DNA of 64,000 bases. Source: Alphaproteobacteria bacterium (lineage in GTDB: Bacteria; Pseudomonadota; Alphaproteobacteria; Rhizobiales; Rhizobiaceae). Positions 19,213 through 32,278 of this stretch are shown one piece after another (within the stretch, counting starts at the first letter, position 1; each line of letters starts with the position of its first letter). Both the position numbers and the translations under genes were made by a program. The DNA lies in assembly GCA_016861165.1 (NCBI GenBank), contig BOKV01000004.1, forward strand, positions 62,001-126,000. Direction: 5' to 3'. The notes beneath the pieces are model-generated. The model searched no databases and was not told where the DNA came from. It saw nothing but the letters and a program-made list of their open reading frames with translations.

Positions 19213-19896
19213 CTAGCGCAGCAGCATCGTTTCCTCGATGCCGCCCTCGATCAGGCCCAGCCGCTTGTCGAGATAGGTGCCGCAGTGCTCGATCAGCTCG
19301 TCGAGGTGCTCGGTGAAGAAATGGTTGGCGCCGTCGATCACCTCGTGGGTGATGACGATGCCCTTCTGCGCCTTGAGCTTGTCGACGAGCCCCTGGATGT
19401 CGGCCGCCGGCGCCACCCGGTCCTGGTCGCCGCTGACGATCAGGCCCGAAGACGGGCAGGGCGCCAGGAACGAGAAGTCATAGACATTGGGCTGCGGCGC
19501 GATCGAAATGAACCCCTCGATCTCCGGCCGACGCATAAGGAGCTGCATGCCGATCCAGGCGCCGAAGGAAAAGCCCGCCACCCAGCAGCCGCGCGCGTCC
19601 GGGTGCAGGCTCTGCACCCAGTCGAGGGCGGCGGCCGCGTCCGACAGTTCGCCCGCGCCGTGGTCGAACTCGCCCTGGCTGCGGCCGACGCCACGGAAGT
19701 TGAAGCGCAGCGTCGTGAAGCCGCGTTCCACGAACATGTAGAACAGGTCGTAGACAATGCGGTTGTTCATCGTGCCGCCGAACTTGGGATGCGGGTGCGG
19801 GTGGAGCACCAGCGCGATCGGCGCGCTCCTGTCCCTGGACGGCTGATAGCGGCCCTCGAGCCTGCCGGCGGGTCCGTTGAAGATCACTTCGGGCAT
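19213..19896 (-). CDS. Alpha/beta hydrolase
   Basis: 227 residues with an alpha/beta-hydrolase fold: HPHPHPKFGGTMNN (oxyanion region), RFNFRGVGRSQGEFDHG, the nucleophile elbow GFSFGAWIG (Ser), an acid in SGDQDRVAP and His in DGANHFF. The family is small cytoplasmic esterases of unknown substrate. The start MPEVIFNGPAG is preceded by GGGAG at 7 bases. It is divergent from the suf operon, so the operator region at 19954-20002 could also affect it. Confidence 0.85.
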   Translation of the reverse strand: MPEVIFNGPAGRLEGRYQPSRDRSAPIALVLHPHPHPKFGGTMNNRIVYDLFYMFVERGFTTLRFNFRGVGRSQGEFDHGAGELSDAAAALDWVQSLHPDARGCWVAGFSFGAWIGMQLLMRRPEIEGFISIAPQPNVYDFSFLAPCPSSGLIVSGDQDRVAPAADIQGLVDKLKAQKGIVITHEVIDGANHFFTEHLDELIEHCGTYLDKRLGLIEGGIEETMLLR

Positions 19897-19953
19897 GATG
19901 TCTCCCTGGGGCGTCCGCCAGCGGCTGGTCCGGCGCATCCTGCCGGGCAACGC

Positions 19954-19981
19954 TTGACCGACCGGTGCCGGACACTTACAA
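19954..19981 (+). promoter_or_regulatory. Probable suf operon promoter
   Basis: TTGACC (19954-19959), 16-base spacer, TTACAA (19976-19981) reading toward the cysteine desulfurase gene. The -10 ends four bases before the ICE-like dyad, so a repressor bound there would cover the transcription start. The leader would be about 185 bases. Confidence 0.45.
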
Positions 19982-19985
19982 GCAA

Positions 19986-20002
19986 TTTAGAACCGTTCAA
20001 AA
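19986..20002. promoter_or_regulatory. ICE-like operator (Irr box) ahead of the suf operon
   Basis: TTTAGAACCGTTCAAAA is a 7-3-7 dyad with one mismatch between arms. It closely matches the iron control element TTTAGAA-N3-TTCTAAA recognised by Irr in Rhizobiales. Its position at the likely start of suf transcription fits known control of iron-sulfur assembly by Irr/RirA-type iron regulators in this group. Binding here is inferred from motif and context only. Confidence 0.6.
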
Positions 20003-20172
20003 CTTGCGGAAGCCCGGCACTGGCCGCCATTGGCCTGCCCGCTGGGGCGGGCGCCGGCGAGCGCCCTTCTTAGACAATCGCCCGTCGCGATATCAAGGAA
20101 ATTGCACCGGGCCCCTGCTGCGCGATAGGAATTGGTGGCCATGGCGCCGGAATTCAAGGCACGGAACCATCG

Positions 20173-21345
20173 ATGACCGCCGAACGGACCTATCTCGACC
20201 ACAATGCCGGCGCCCCGCTCCTCGATGAGGCGCGCGCGGCGATGCTGGCGGCGCTGGCGCGCACCGGCAACGCCTCGTCGGTCCATGCCGAGGGCAGGGC
20301 GCAGCGCAAGCTGGTTGAGGAGGCGCGCGCGGTGCTGGCCGGCCATCTCGACTGCGCGCCGCGTCAGGTGATCTTCACCTCTGGCGCCACGGAGGCGGCC
20401 AACCAGGCGCTCAGCCCGCGGCTGACGGTGGCCGGGCGCCCCGTGGCGGTGGCGAAGCTCTATGTCAGCGCCATCGAGCATCCCTGCGTGCTCGCCGGCG
20501 GCCGTTTCGAACGCGGGGCCGTCGTCCACCTGCCGGTCACCGAAGGGGGTGTCGTCGAGCTTGGCGCGCTGGAGGCGCTGCTCGCCGGTCACGATCAGGC
20601 GGCGGGCGCCCCGATGGTCGCCGTCATGCTCGCCAACAACGAGACGGGCGTCATCCAGCCGATCGCCGACATCGCGGCGATCGTGCGCGCCCATGGCGGC
20701 TTCCTCGTCGTCGACGCGGTGCAGGGTCTCGGCCGTGTGCCATTCACGATGGCCTCGCTCGGGGCCGACTTCGCGCTCCTGTCGGCCCACAAGATCGGCG
20801 GTCCGCAAGGCGCCGGCGCGCTGGTGCTGGCCGACCCGTCGGTTCATCCCGAGCCGCTGCTGAAGGGCGGCGGCCAGGAGAACCACCACCGCGCCGGCAC
20901 CGAGAACGTCGCCGCGATCGCCGGCTTCGGCGCCGCCGTCGGCGTTCTGGCGCAAGGTCTCGCGCAAATCCCGCGGATTCGCGCACTGCGGGACTCGATT
21001 GAAGGCGCGCTTCACACTATATCGCGGGAGGCGGGCAACCGGGCCGGCGAGCCGGTGTTCTTCGGCGCCGGGCAAGAACGCCTCGCCAACACGTCGTGCT
21101 TCGCGGTTCCGGGTGTCAGGGCGGAGACCGCGTTGATTTCGCTGGATCTCGCCGGAATCGGGGTCTCCTCGGGCTCGGCCTGTTCTTCCGGGCGGCTGAC
21201 GCGATCGCATGTGCTGACCGCCATGGGGGTCGGCGACGAACTGGCCTCGTCGGCCATCCGGCTCAGTCTCGGCCGGGACAGCGGCGAAGCCGATGCCGGG
21301 CGGTTTGTTGCCGCCTGGACCGACATAGTCAGACGGCTCGGCTGA
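20173..21345 (+). CDS. Cysteine desulfurase, NifS/IscS type (first of two in the operon)
   Basis: A PLP enzyme that takes sulfur from cysteine as a persulfide for iron-sulfur assembly. 390 residues. TYLDHNAGAP opens the fold, ATEAANQAL is in the cofactor site, SAHKIGGPQG carries the Schiff-base lysine (Lys207), RAGTENV follows, and SSGSACSSG holds the persulfide cysteine (Cys337) in the long, flexible IscS-like loop. It is the first gene of the suf operon; a second desulfurase of SufS type lies 4 kb downstream. I see no iscR/rirA gene next to it. Confidence 0.92.
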   Translation: MTAERTYLDHNAGAPLLDEARAAMLAALARTGNASSVHAEGRAQRKLVEEARAVLAGHLDCAPRQVIFTSGATEAANQALSPRLTVAGRPVAVAKLYVSAIEHPCVLAGGRFERGAVVHLPVTEGGVVELGALEALLAGHDQAAGAPMVAVMLANNETGVIQPIADIAAIVRAHGGFLVVDAVQGLGRVPFTMASLGADFALLSAHKIGGPQGAGALVLADPSVHPEPLLKGGGQENHHRAGTENVAAIAGFGAAVGVLAQGLAQIPRIRALRDSIEGALHTISREAGNRAGEPVFFGAGQERLANTSCFAVPGVRAETALISLDLAGIGVSSGSACSSGRLTRSHVLTAMGVGDELASSAIRLSLGRDSGEADAGRFVAAWTDIVRRLG

Positions 21346-21414
21346 ACGCCGCTCCGTCTGAGTGTGAACTTCAACTGGCGGGCCTTGAACCCGCAGAGGA
21401 TGGAGCAAAACACG

Positions 21415-22936
<1,522 letters not shown>

Positions 22937-22937
<1 letters not shown>

Positions 22938-23437
22938 TGGCCGTCAACCCCGTCATCAATCTCGCCGACGTGCCGCTGCGCCAGTCCGGCAACGGCAAGG
23001 GCTTCAAGGCGATGATCGGCCCGTTCAGCCACCTCATCGGCTCGGACGGCATTGGCTGCATGCTGCACGTCGTCGAGCCGGGCGACAAGGCGTTCCCGTT
23101 CCACGCCCACCACCAGATTCACGAGCTGTTCGTCATCCTCGAGGGCGAGGGCACCTATCGCCATGGCGACCAGCAGTTCCCGGTCAGGGCCGGCGATGTC
23201 TGCGCCGCCCCGGCCGGGCCGGGTGCGGCAAGGGCCCACCAGCTGGTCAACACCGGCTCCACGACGCTGCGCTATCTTGGACTTTCGACAAAGATCGACA
23301 CCGAGGTGGTCGAATATCCTGACTCCGGCAAGTTCGGCGTCGTCAGCCATTTCGACTGGGGCAACCCGCAAGCCGGCGGCATCCGTTTCATCGGCCGCAC
23401 CAATATGAGCCTCGACTATTTCGACGGCGAGGAATGA
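22937..23437 (+). CDS. Cupin-domain protein inside the suf operon
   Basis: 166 residues forming one cupin barrel: a metal-site motif FPFHAHHQIHELFVILEGEG (His-rich, Glu), a second motif YRHGDQQFPVRAGDVCAAPAG, and HQLVNTGSTTLRYLGLST. It could bind a metal, but its substrate is unknown. The start overlaps the sufB stop as TAATG, so translation should be coupled to sufB. A role tied to iron-sulfur assembly or iron storage is inference from position only. Confidence 0.8.
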
Positions 23438-23449
23438 AGGACCACACGC

Positions 23450-24205
23450 ATGCTTGAGATCAGGAACCTCCATGTGCGCATCGAGGCCGAAGGCACCGAG
23501 ATCATCCGCGGCCTCAACCTGACCGTGAAGGCCGGCGAGGTCGCCGCCATCATGGGGCCGAACGGCTCCGGCAAGTCGACGCTGTCCTACGCGCTCGCCG
23601 GCCGCGACGGCTATGAGGTGACCGAGGGCGAGGTGCTTTATGATGGCGGCGACCTGCTCGACATGGCGCCCGACGAGCGCGCCGCCGCCGGCGTCTTCCT
23701 CGCCTTCCAGTATCCGGTCGAGATCCCCGGTGTCGCCACCATGAACTTCCTCAAGGCGGCGATGAATGCGCAGCGCAAGGCGCGCGGCGCCAGGGAGCTG
23801 ACCACGCCGGAATTCATCCGCCTGGTCAAGGAAGCCTCCGCCCGGCTCGGCATCTCGATGGACATGCTGAAGCGGCCGCTCAATGTCGGCTTTTCCGGCG
23901 GCGAGAAGAAGCGGGCCGAGATCCTGCAGATGGCGCTGCTCGAACCGAAGCTGTGCATCATGGACGAGACCGATTCCGGCCTCGACATCGACGCGCTGAA
24001 GGTGGTTGCCGACGGCGTCAACGGCCTGCGCGCGCCCGACCGCTCCTTCGTGGTCATCACCCACTACCAGCGCCTGCTCGAGCACATCGTGCCCGATACC
24101 GTCCACGTCCTCTATCAGGGCCGCATCATCCGGTCGGGCGGCAAGGAACTGGCGCTGCATCTCGAACAGCACGGCTATGGCGACATCGTCGCCCGGGCGG
24201 CATAG
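23450..24205 (+). CDS. sufC: Fe-S cluster assembly ATPase SufC
   Basis: The ABC-type ATPase of the SufBCD scaffold complex in the cytoplasm. 251 residues. Walker A GPNGSGKST (36-44), the SufC-type signature FSGGEKKRAEILQM, and Walker B LCIMDETDSGLDID with the following VITHYQRLL switch region. It has no membrane segments, as expected. It sits 12 bases after the cupin gene and 12 before sufD. Confidence 0.96.
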   Translation: MLEIRNLHVRIEAEGTEIIRGLNLTVKAGEVAAIMGPNGSGKSTLSYALAGRDGYEVTEGEVLYDGGDLLDMAPDERAAAGVFLAFQYPVEIPGVATMNFLKAAMNAQRKARGARELTTPEFIRLVKEASARLGISMDMLKRPLNVGFSGGEKKRAEILQMALLEPKLCIMDETDSGLDIDALKVVADGVNGLRAPDRSFVVITHYQRLLEHIVPDTVHVLYQGRIIRSGGKELALHLEQHGYGDIVARAA

Positions 24206-24217
24206 GCCCGCCGGGGA

Positions 24218-25471
24218 ATGAATATGCTCAAGCGCATCGAAAAGCTGACGCCGGCCGAGGAGGCGATCCTGGCGGCGGTGCCGGACGGGGCCAGCGGCGA
24301 GCGCGGCCGCGCCGCCACGCTGCTGCGCGAGCGCGGCCTGCCGGGGCGCAAGGTCGAGGCCTGGCACTATACCGATCTGCGCGTTCGGCTGAAGACCTTC
24401 GCCGGGCTGGCGGCGGCCGCCGACGCCGCGCTCGCCCGGCAATGGCTGGCACGGGACAGGGGCGTGGTCGCGGCTGCGTGCCTGCCCTTCGTCAACGGTC
24501 GCTTCGCGGCCGACCTCGCTGACGCGCTCCCGGCCGGCGTCGCCATGACGCGGCGGACCGGGCAGGGCGCCTTTCGCGACGCGACCGACGCCGTCGCGCT
24601 CCTCAACACGCTCATCTGCGCCGAAGGCGTTGATCTGGCCGTGGATGCCGGGGCGGCCGTGGCGCGGCCGATCGAAATCCTCGCCGTCTCGCTCGGCGAC
24701 GGCGCGGCCGCCACGCGTCACCGCGTCACCGTCGGCGCCGGCGCCCGCGCCACGCTGATCGAGCGCGCCGCCGGTGGCGACGGCCTCGCCGCCCAGTCAA
24801 ACACCGTCACCGATCTCGCCGTCGGCGCCGATGCCGACCTCACCTGGGTCATCGTCCAGGCGGAGGGCGACGGCGCCACCCACCTCGCCCAGCTCAATGT
24901 CATGCTCGGCGCCGGCGCCAGGCTGCGGCTCCTCGTCGTCAATGCCGGCGGCGTGCTGGTGCGCCGTGAGATCAACGTCGCCATCGCCGGGCCGGGCAGC
25001 GAACTCACCATCCGCGGCGTCAACCTGGTCGGCGCCGGCGCCCATGTCGACGTGACCAGCGTGCTCCTGCACGACGCGCCCGGCGCGGTGTCGACCGAAA
25101 TCTTCCGCAACGTCGCCACCGGACATGGCACCGGCGCCTTCCAGGGTCAGATCCGGGTGGCGCCGGCCGCCCAGAAGACCGACGCGCGCATGGCCTGCAA
25201 CACGCTGCTCCTGTCCGACACGGCCGAATTCTCGGCCAAGCCGGAACTGGAAATCTTCGCCGACGACGTGCAGTGCGGTCACGGCGCCACCGTCGCCGAC
25301 ATCGATGACGACCACCTGTTTTATCTGATGACGCGCGGCATTCCCGAGCGGGAGGGGCGGGCGATGCTGATCAGGGCGTTCGTCGAGGAGGCCTTCGACA
25401 CGGTCGAGGACGAGGCACTGCGCGACGGCCTCAACGCCCGCATCGAGAATTGGCTGGAACGCCATGGCTGA
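24218..25471 (+). CDS. sufD: Fe-S cluster assembly protein SufD
   Basis: A SufB paralogue that completes the SufBCD complex and helps iron delivery. 417 residues. The N-terminal helical part carries RKVEAWHYTDLR. The central beta-helix is recognised by VSLGDGAAATRHRVTVGAGA, and the C-terminal family core reads MACNTLLLSDTAEFSAKPELEIFADDVQCGHGATV then DDHLFYLMTRGI. Its last bases overlap sufS by 8, consistent with one transcript. Confidence 0.95.
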   Translation: MNMLKRIEKLTPAEEAILAAVPDGASGERGRAATLLRERGLPGRKVEAWHYTDLRVRLKTFAGLAAAADAALARQWLARDRGVVAAACLPFVNGRFAADLADALPAGVAMTRRTGQGAFRDATDAVALLNTLICAEGVDLAVDAGAAVARPIEILAVSLGDGAAATRHRVTVGAGARATLIERAAGGDGLAAQSNTVTDLAVGADADLTWVIVQAEGDGATHLAQLNVMLGAGARLRLLVVNAGGVLVRREINVAIAGPGSELTIRGVNLVGAGAHVDVTSVLLHDAPGAVSTEIFRNVATGHGTGAFQGQIRVAPAAQKTDARMACNTLLLSDTAEFSAKPELEIFADDVQCGHGATVADIDDDHLFYLMTRGIPEREGRAMLIRAFVEEAFDTVEDEALRDGLNARIENWLERHG

Positions 25472-26711
25472 AACCGCCGCCACGATCGCGCAGCCCTATG
25501 ATGTCGAGGCGATCCGCGCCGACTTTCCGATTCTGTCGCGCGAGGTCTACGGCAAGCCGCTCGTCTATCTCGACAACGCTGCCTCGGCGCAGAAGCCGCG
25601 CGCCGTAATCGCGGCGGTCGCCCACGCGTACTCGCACGAATACGCCAACGTCCATCGCGGCCTGCACTTCCTGTCGAACGCGGCCACCGACGCCTACGAG
25701 AGGGCGCGCGAGACCGTGCGCCGCTTCCTCAACGCGGAGAAGACCGAGGAGATCATCTTCACCAAGGGCGGCACCGCGGCGATCAACACGGTCGCCTATG
25801 GCTACGCCATGCAGGTGATGGGCGCCGGCGACGAGATCGTGCTCACCCAGATGGAGCACCATTCTAACATCGTGCCGTGGCACTTCCTGCGCGAGCGCAT
25901 GGGGGTGAAGCTCGTTTTCGTCCCGGTCGAGGAGGACGGCAGCCTCGACCTCGCCAGGTTCGCGGCGGCACTGGGCGAGCGCACCCGGCTCGTCGCCGTC
26001 ACCCACATGTCGAACGTGCTCGGCACGGTGACGCCGCTGAAGGAGATCGTGGCGCTGGCGCATGCCCGCGGCATCCCGGTTCTGGCCGACGGCTGCCAGG
26101 GCGCCGTTCACCTGCCGGTCGACGTGCGCGAGCTCGGCGTCGACTTCTACTGCATGACCGGCCACAAGCTCTACGGCCCGACCGGCATCGGCGTCCTCTA
26201 CGGCCGCCACGAGCTGCTGCGCGCCATGCGCCCGTTCGAAGGCGGTGGCGAGATGATCGGCGACGTGTTCGAGGACCGGGTGACCTATGCCGAGCCGCCG
26301 CACCGCTTCGAGGCCGGCACGCCGCCGATCGTCCAGGCGATCGGGCTGGCCGCGGCGATCGACTATGTCGAGGGCATCGGCCGCGAGGCGATCAGCGCCC
26401 ATGAGCACGACCTGCGCGACTACGCCCACGACCAGCTGTCGCGGATCAATTCCATGCGCATCTTCGGCAGCGCGCCGGGCAAGGGCGCCATCGTGTCGTT
26501 CGAGCTCGAGGGCATCCACGCCCATGACGTGTCGATGCTGATCGACCGCTCCGGCGTCGCCGTGCGCGCCGGCACCCACTGCGCCCAGCCGCTGCTGGCC
26601 CGCTTCGGCGTGACCTCGACCTGCCGGGCGTCGTTCGCCATGTACAACACGCGCGCCGAGATCGACGCGCTGGCGCGGGCGCTCGACAAGGCGCGAACCT
26701 TTTTCAGGTGA
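25464..26711 (+). CDS. sufS: Cysteine desulfurase, SufS type (group II)
   Basis: The dedicated sulfur donor of the SUF system. 415 residues: VYLDNAASAQKP at the start, TEEIIFTKGGTAAIN, QMEHHSNIVPW, MTGHKLYGPTG with the Schiff-base lysine (Lys235), and RAGTHCAQPL with the active cysteine (Cys373) in the short loop typical of SufS. Group II enzymes normally need SufE or SufU, and neither is in the window. It overlaps the sufD end. Confidence 0.95.
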   Translation: MAETAATIAQPYDVEAIRADFPILSREVYGKPLVYLDNAASAQKPRAVIAAVAHAYSHEYANVHRGLHFLSNAATDAYERARETVRRFLNAEKTEEIIFTKGGTAAINTVAYGYAMQVMGAGDEIVLTQMEHHSNIVPWHFLRERMGVKLVFVPVEEDGSLDLARFAAALGERTRLVAVTHMSNVLGTVTPLKEIVALAHARGIPVLADGCQGAVHLPVDVRELGVDFYCMTGHKLYGPTGIGVLYGRHELLRAMRPFEGGGEMIGDVFEDRVTYAEPPHRFEAGTPPIVQAIGLAAAIDYVEGIGREAISAHEHDLRDYAHDQLSRINSMRIFGSAPGKGAIVSFELEGIHAHDVSMLIDRSGVAVRAGTHCAQPLLARFGVTSTCRASFAMYNTRAEIDALARALDKARTFFR

Positions 26712-26740
26712 CGGGAATGGCAGTCACGGAGGACAGCGGC

Positions 26741-27130
26741 ATGAACCAAGCATTAGCGCCGACGGCCGAACCGAACGTGCCGCAGGTCAACGCCAACGCC
26801 GTCTCGGCGATCCCGGCCGAGGAGCTGGAGCGCATGACCGGCGATATCATCGCCGCGCTGAAGACGGTCTACGATCCGGAAATCCCGGCCGACATCTACG
26901 AACTGGGCCTGATCTACCGCATCGACATCGAGGACGACCGCTCCGTCAGGATCGACATGACGCTGACGGCGCCCGGCTGCCCGGTCGCCGGCGAGATGCC
27001 GGGCTGGGTGCAGAACGCCGTCTCCGGCGTGGAAGGCGTCATGGACGTCGAGGTCAACATGGTGTTCGACCCGCCCTGGACGCCCGACCGCATGTCGGAG
27101 GAGGCCCAGATCGCGGTCGGCTGGTACTGA
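26741..27130 (+). CDS. sufT: SUF system protein SufT (MIP18/DUF59 family)
   Basis: A small iron-sulfur maturation factor of the MIP18 family, 129 residues. The domain begins at DIIAALKTVYDPEIPADIYELGLIY and ends with MTLTAPGCPVAGEMPGWVQ (the single conserved cysteine), then VFDPPWTPDRMSEEA. The start MNQALAPT follows GGAGG at 8 bases; a GTG at 26708 and an ATG at 26717 are in frame but lack such a site. It lies 29 bases after sufS. Confidence 0.92.
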   Translation: MNQALAPTAEPNVPQVNANAVSAIPAEELERMTGDIIAALKTVYDPEIPADIYELGLIYRIDIEDDRSVRIDMTLTAPGCPVAGEMPGWVQNAVSGVEGVMDVEVNMVFDPPWTPDRMSEEAQIAVGWY

Positions 27131-27138
27131 GGCGGCCC

Positions 27139-27561
27139 ATGCCGACGCCCGGCGGCATCCGGCATCTGCTCGAAACCTGTCTCTACGTGGACGATCTTGC
27201 TCGCTCGCGCGCCTTCTACGAGAAGGTGATCGGGCTCAGCGCCGGGTTCAGCGACCGGCGTATGGCCGCCTACCGCGTCGGCGACACCATGCTGCTTCTG
27301 TTCGCGCGCGGCGCCACGCTCGAACCGGTGGAAATGGCTTCCGGCACCATCCCGGCGCATGACGGGGCAGGGCCGGCCCATTTCGCCTTCTCGATCGAGG
27401 CCGATGCGCTGGAGCGCTGGGCGCGGCATCTGGAAGCGAATGGCGCGCCGGTCGAATCGCGGGTCACCTGGCCGGGCTCGGGTGCCGTCAGCCTCTATTT
27501 CCGCGATCCCGACGGCCACCTGGTCGAGATGGCGACGCCGGGCCTGTGGGGGATCGCCTGA
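27139..27561 (+). CDS. VOC-family (glyoxalase/bleomycin-resistance fold) protein
   Basis: 140 residues with two beta-alpha-beta-beta-beta modules: HLLETCLYVDDLARSRAFYEKVIGL at the start, HFAFSIEADALERWARHLEANG in the middle, and SLYFRDPDGHLVEMATPGLWG at the end (last metal-site Glu in HLVEMATP). The family includes dioxygenases and glyoxalases; the substrate is unknown. It sits between sufT and sufA in the same direction with an 8-base gap, so it is probably co-transcribed. Confidence 0.85.
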   Translation: MPTPGGIRHLLETCLYVDDLARSRAFYEKVIGLSAGFSDRRMAAYRVGDTMLLLFARGATLEPVEMASGTIPAHDGAGPAHFAFSIEADALERWARHLEANGAPVESRVTWPGSGAVSLYFRDPDGHLVEMATPGLWGIA

Positions 27562-27622
27562 ACCGCTGGCGGGCGGCCGCGGCCGCCCCCATATTGAAAA
27601 CGACAGCAACGGAGCTAGGGCA

Positions 27623-28012
27623 ATGGCTGGATTTCAGGTCATCACCGTAACCGAGGCGGCGACCCGGCGGATCGGCGAGATCGTGGCCGCCAACAGCGAC
27701 GCGCTCGGCATTCGCATCGGCGTCAAGAACGGCGGTTGCGCCGGCATGGAATACACGGTCGACCTGGTGACCGCGGAGCGGCCGGGCGAGGACAAGGTCG
27801 AAACGCCCGGCGGCACGGTGTGGGTCGCGCCGCAGGCCGTGCTGTTCCTGCTCGGCACCGAGCTCGACTACGAGGTGACCCGCCTGCGCTCCGGCTTCGT
27901 CTTCAACAATCCCAACCAGGCCTCGGCCTGCGGCTGCGGCGAATCGGTGGAACTGGTGCCGGCGCAGATGTCGCCGGAAATGGTGCAGGCCCGTTCGGGA
28001 CCGAACGGTTGA
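27623..28012 (+). CDS. sufA: Fe-S assembly accessory protein, A-type carrier (SufA/HesB family)
   Basis: An A-type carrier that passes iron-sulfur clusters to targets. 129 residues, the full family length. Three conserved cysteines are visible: Cys in KNGGCAGMEY and the pair in SACGCGES. The conserved FNNPNQASACGCG segment is complete. Start MAGFQVITVTEAA follows GGAGCTAGGG. It is the last gene of the suf operon; alaS converges on it 72 bases away. Confidence 0.94.
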   Translation: MAGFQVITVTEAATRRIGEIVAANSDALGIRIGVKNGGCAGMEYTVDLVTAERPGEDKVETPGGTVWVAPQAVLFLLGTELDYEVTRLRSGFVFNNPNQASACGCGESVELVPAQMSPEMVQARSGPNG

Positions 28013-28084
28013 CCGCCCCTGCGGCCGAGAGCTTCATCCCGCCGAGCGGCAGGGCGGACAGAAGGATGATGCGCCAAGACAAGT

Positions 28085-30736
<2,652 letters not shown>

Positions 30737-30948
30737 CGGCGGTCCGGTCGGCGGGAGGGAGGCGGCAGTGGCGCGGCTGGCGCCGGTCGACCGCGCGCCG
30801 CTTTTAGCCCTGGCGCCCCGGCCTGGCAAGCGCGGCAGGCGTCGCGTGGCCTCGTGGCAGGCGTGTGGAAGGCGCGAGCGGCGCATGTCGGGGCGGCCGG
30901 CGCGGCAAGCGGCGGTGCGGCACCCGGCGGTCCGGCATCCGAGCAGAA

Positions 30949-30980
30949 AGGCGCGCCCCGGCGGGACGCGCCTACAAATT
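30949..30980 (-). terminator. Probable recA terminator
   Basis: On the minus strand AGGCGCG (30973-30967), an 11-base loop region, CGCGCCT (30955-30949) then TTCTG: a GC-rich hairpin with a short T tract, 33 bases after the recA stop. It separates recA from alaS, so the two may be only partly co-transcribed. Confidence 0.6.
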
Positions 30981-31005
30981 GCGAGCCCGGTCAAGCCGCC
31001 CGCTG

Positions 31006-32094
31006 TCAGCCCTCGGCCGCCTCGCCGAAACCGTCATCATCGCCGCCATCGCCGTCGAGCAGGGTGTTGGCGATCAGCCCGGCATTCTGCCTGAGCGCCA
31101 GTTCGATCTCGCCGGCAATGGTCGGATTGCCGCGCAGGAACTGCTTGGCGTTCTCGCGGCCCTGGCCGAGGCGCTCGGAATTGTAGGAGAACCAGGCGCC
31201 CGATTTCTCGACGATGCCGGCCTTGACGCCCAGATCGATCAGTTCGCCGGTCTTCGACACGCCCTCGCCATACATGATGTCGAACTCGACCTGCTTGAAC
31301 GGCGGCGCCAGCTTGTTCTTGACCACCTTGACCCGGGTCTGGTTGCCGACCGTCTCGTCGCGGTCCTTGATCTTGCCGATCTGGCGGATCTCGAGGCGCA
31401 CCGAGGCATAGAACTTGAGCGCGTTGCCGCCGGTCGTCGTCTCGGGCGAGCCGAACATGACGCCGATCTTCATGCGGATCTGGTTGATGAAGATCACCAT
31501 GGTGTTGGAGCGGGCGATCGAGGCGGTGAGCTTTCTCAGCGCCTGGCTCATCAGGCGGGCCTGCAGGCCGGGCAGCTGGTCGCCCATCTCGCCCTCGATC
31601 TCGGCGCGCGGGGTGAGCGCGGCCACCGAATCGATGACCAGCACGTCGATGGCGCCGGAGCGCACCAGCGTGTCGGCGATCTCCAGCGCCTGCTCGCCGG
31701 TATCGGGCTGGGAGATCAGCAGATCCTCCAGATTGACGCCGAGCTTGCGGGCATAGACCGGGTCGAGCGCGTGCTCGGCGTCGACGAAGGCGCAGATGCC
31801 GCCCTTCTTCTGCGCCTCGGCCACCGTGTGCAGCGCCAGCGTCGTCTTGCCCGAGGATTCGGGGCCGTAGATCTCGACGACGCGGCCGCGCGGCAGACCG
31901 CCGATGCCGAGCGCGATGTCGAGGCCGAGCGAGCCGGTGGAGACGGTCTCGATCTCGACGACCTGCTCGTTCTTGCCGAGCTTCATGATCGAGCCCTTGC
32001 CGAAGGCGCGCTCGATCTGGGCAAGGGCGGCATCGAGCGCCTTGGACTTGTCCACCGTGTTGTCCTCTACCAGTCGCAACGAATTCTGTGCCAT
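31006..32094 (-). CDS. recA: Recombinase RecA
   Basis: ATP-dependent strand-exchange protein and co-protease for LexA cleavage. 362 residues. Walker [10 protein letters not shown] (77-85), the L1/L2 DNA-binding loops around [15 protein letters not shown] and [22 protein letters not shown], and an acidic C-terminal tail ([15 protein letters not shown]). The start [12 protein letters not shown] is the rhizobial form; the frame continues upstream without family similarity. Expression should be SOS-induced, see the promoter and LexA boxes upstream. Confidence 0.98.
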   Translation of the reverse strand: MAQNSLRLVEDNTVDKSKALDAALAQIERAFGKGSIMKLGKNEQVVEIETVSTGSLGLDIALGIGGLPRGRVVEIYGPESSGKTTLALHTVAEAQKKGGICAFVDAEHALDPVYARKLGVNLEDLLISQPDTGEQALEIADTLVRSGAIDVLVIDSVAALTPRAEIEGEMGDQLPGLQARLMSQALRKLTASIARSNTMVIFINQIRMKIGVMFGSPETTTGGNALKFYASVRLEIRQIGKIKDRDETVGNQTRVKVVKNKLAPPFKQVEFDIMYGEGVSKTGELIDLGVKAGIVEKSGAWFSYNSERLGQGRENAKQFLRGNPTIAGEIELALRQNAGLIANTLLDGDGGDDDGFGEAAEG

Positions 32095-32162
32095 GCTTAC
32101 CACCCTCGCGCCATGGTTCCAATCAGGTTGGCGATGCCCGCCGACCCCTCCGACGAATGGGC

Positions 32163-32191
32163 AATGTACGCGATTTGTTCTCATTTGTAAA
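32163..32191 (-). promoter_or_regulatory. Probable recA promoter
   Basis: Minus strand TTTACA (32191-32186), exactly 17 bases, TACATT (32168-32163), about 70 bases ahead of the recA ATG. The spacer and first bases of the -10 hexamer overlap a LexA-like half-site pair (32166-32180), the arrangement expected of an SOS promoter. Confidence 0.6.
32166..32180. promoter_or_regulatory. LexA box, one mismatch, overlapping the recA promoter
   Basis: GTAC-GCGATTT-GTTC on the plus strand (GAAC-N7-GTAC on the recA strand). The alphaproteobacterial LexA site is the direct repeat GTTC-N7-GTTC; seven of eight defined bases match. It sits in the recA -35/-10 spacer. Confidence 0.5.
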
Positions 32192-32231
32192 GCCGACCGA
32201 TGTCATTGATAGAAAAAGAAAAAAACGAAAC

Positions 32232-32246
32232 GTTCGAATTTTGTTC
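32232..32246. promoter_or_regulatory. Perfect LexA box between recA and psuK
   Basis: GTTC-GAATTTT-GTTC, an exact match to the alphaproteobacterial LexA repeat. It lies 41 bases upstream of the recA -35 and 33 bases ahead of the psuK start codon, so it could control recA (together with the proximal site), psuK, or both. Confidence 0.65.
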
Positions 32247-32278
32247 GTGCCCGTGGCCGGCATGACCGCGAGGCGGCC

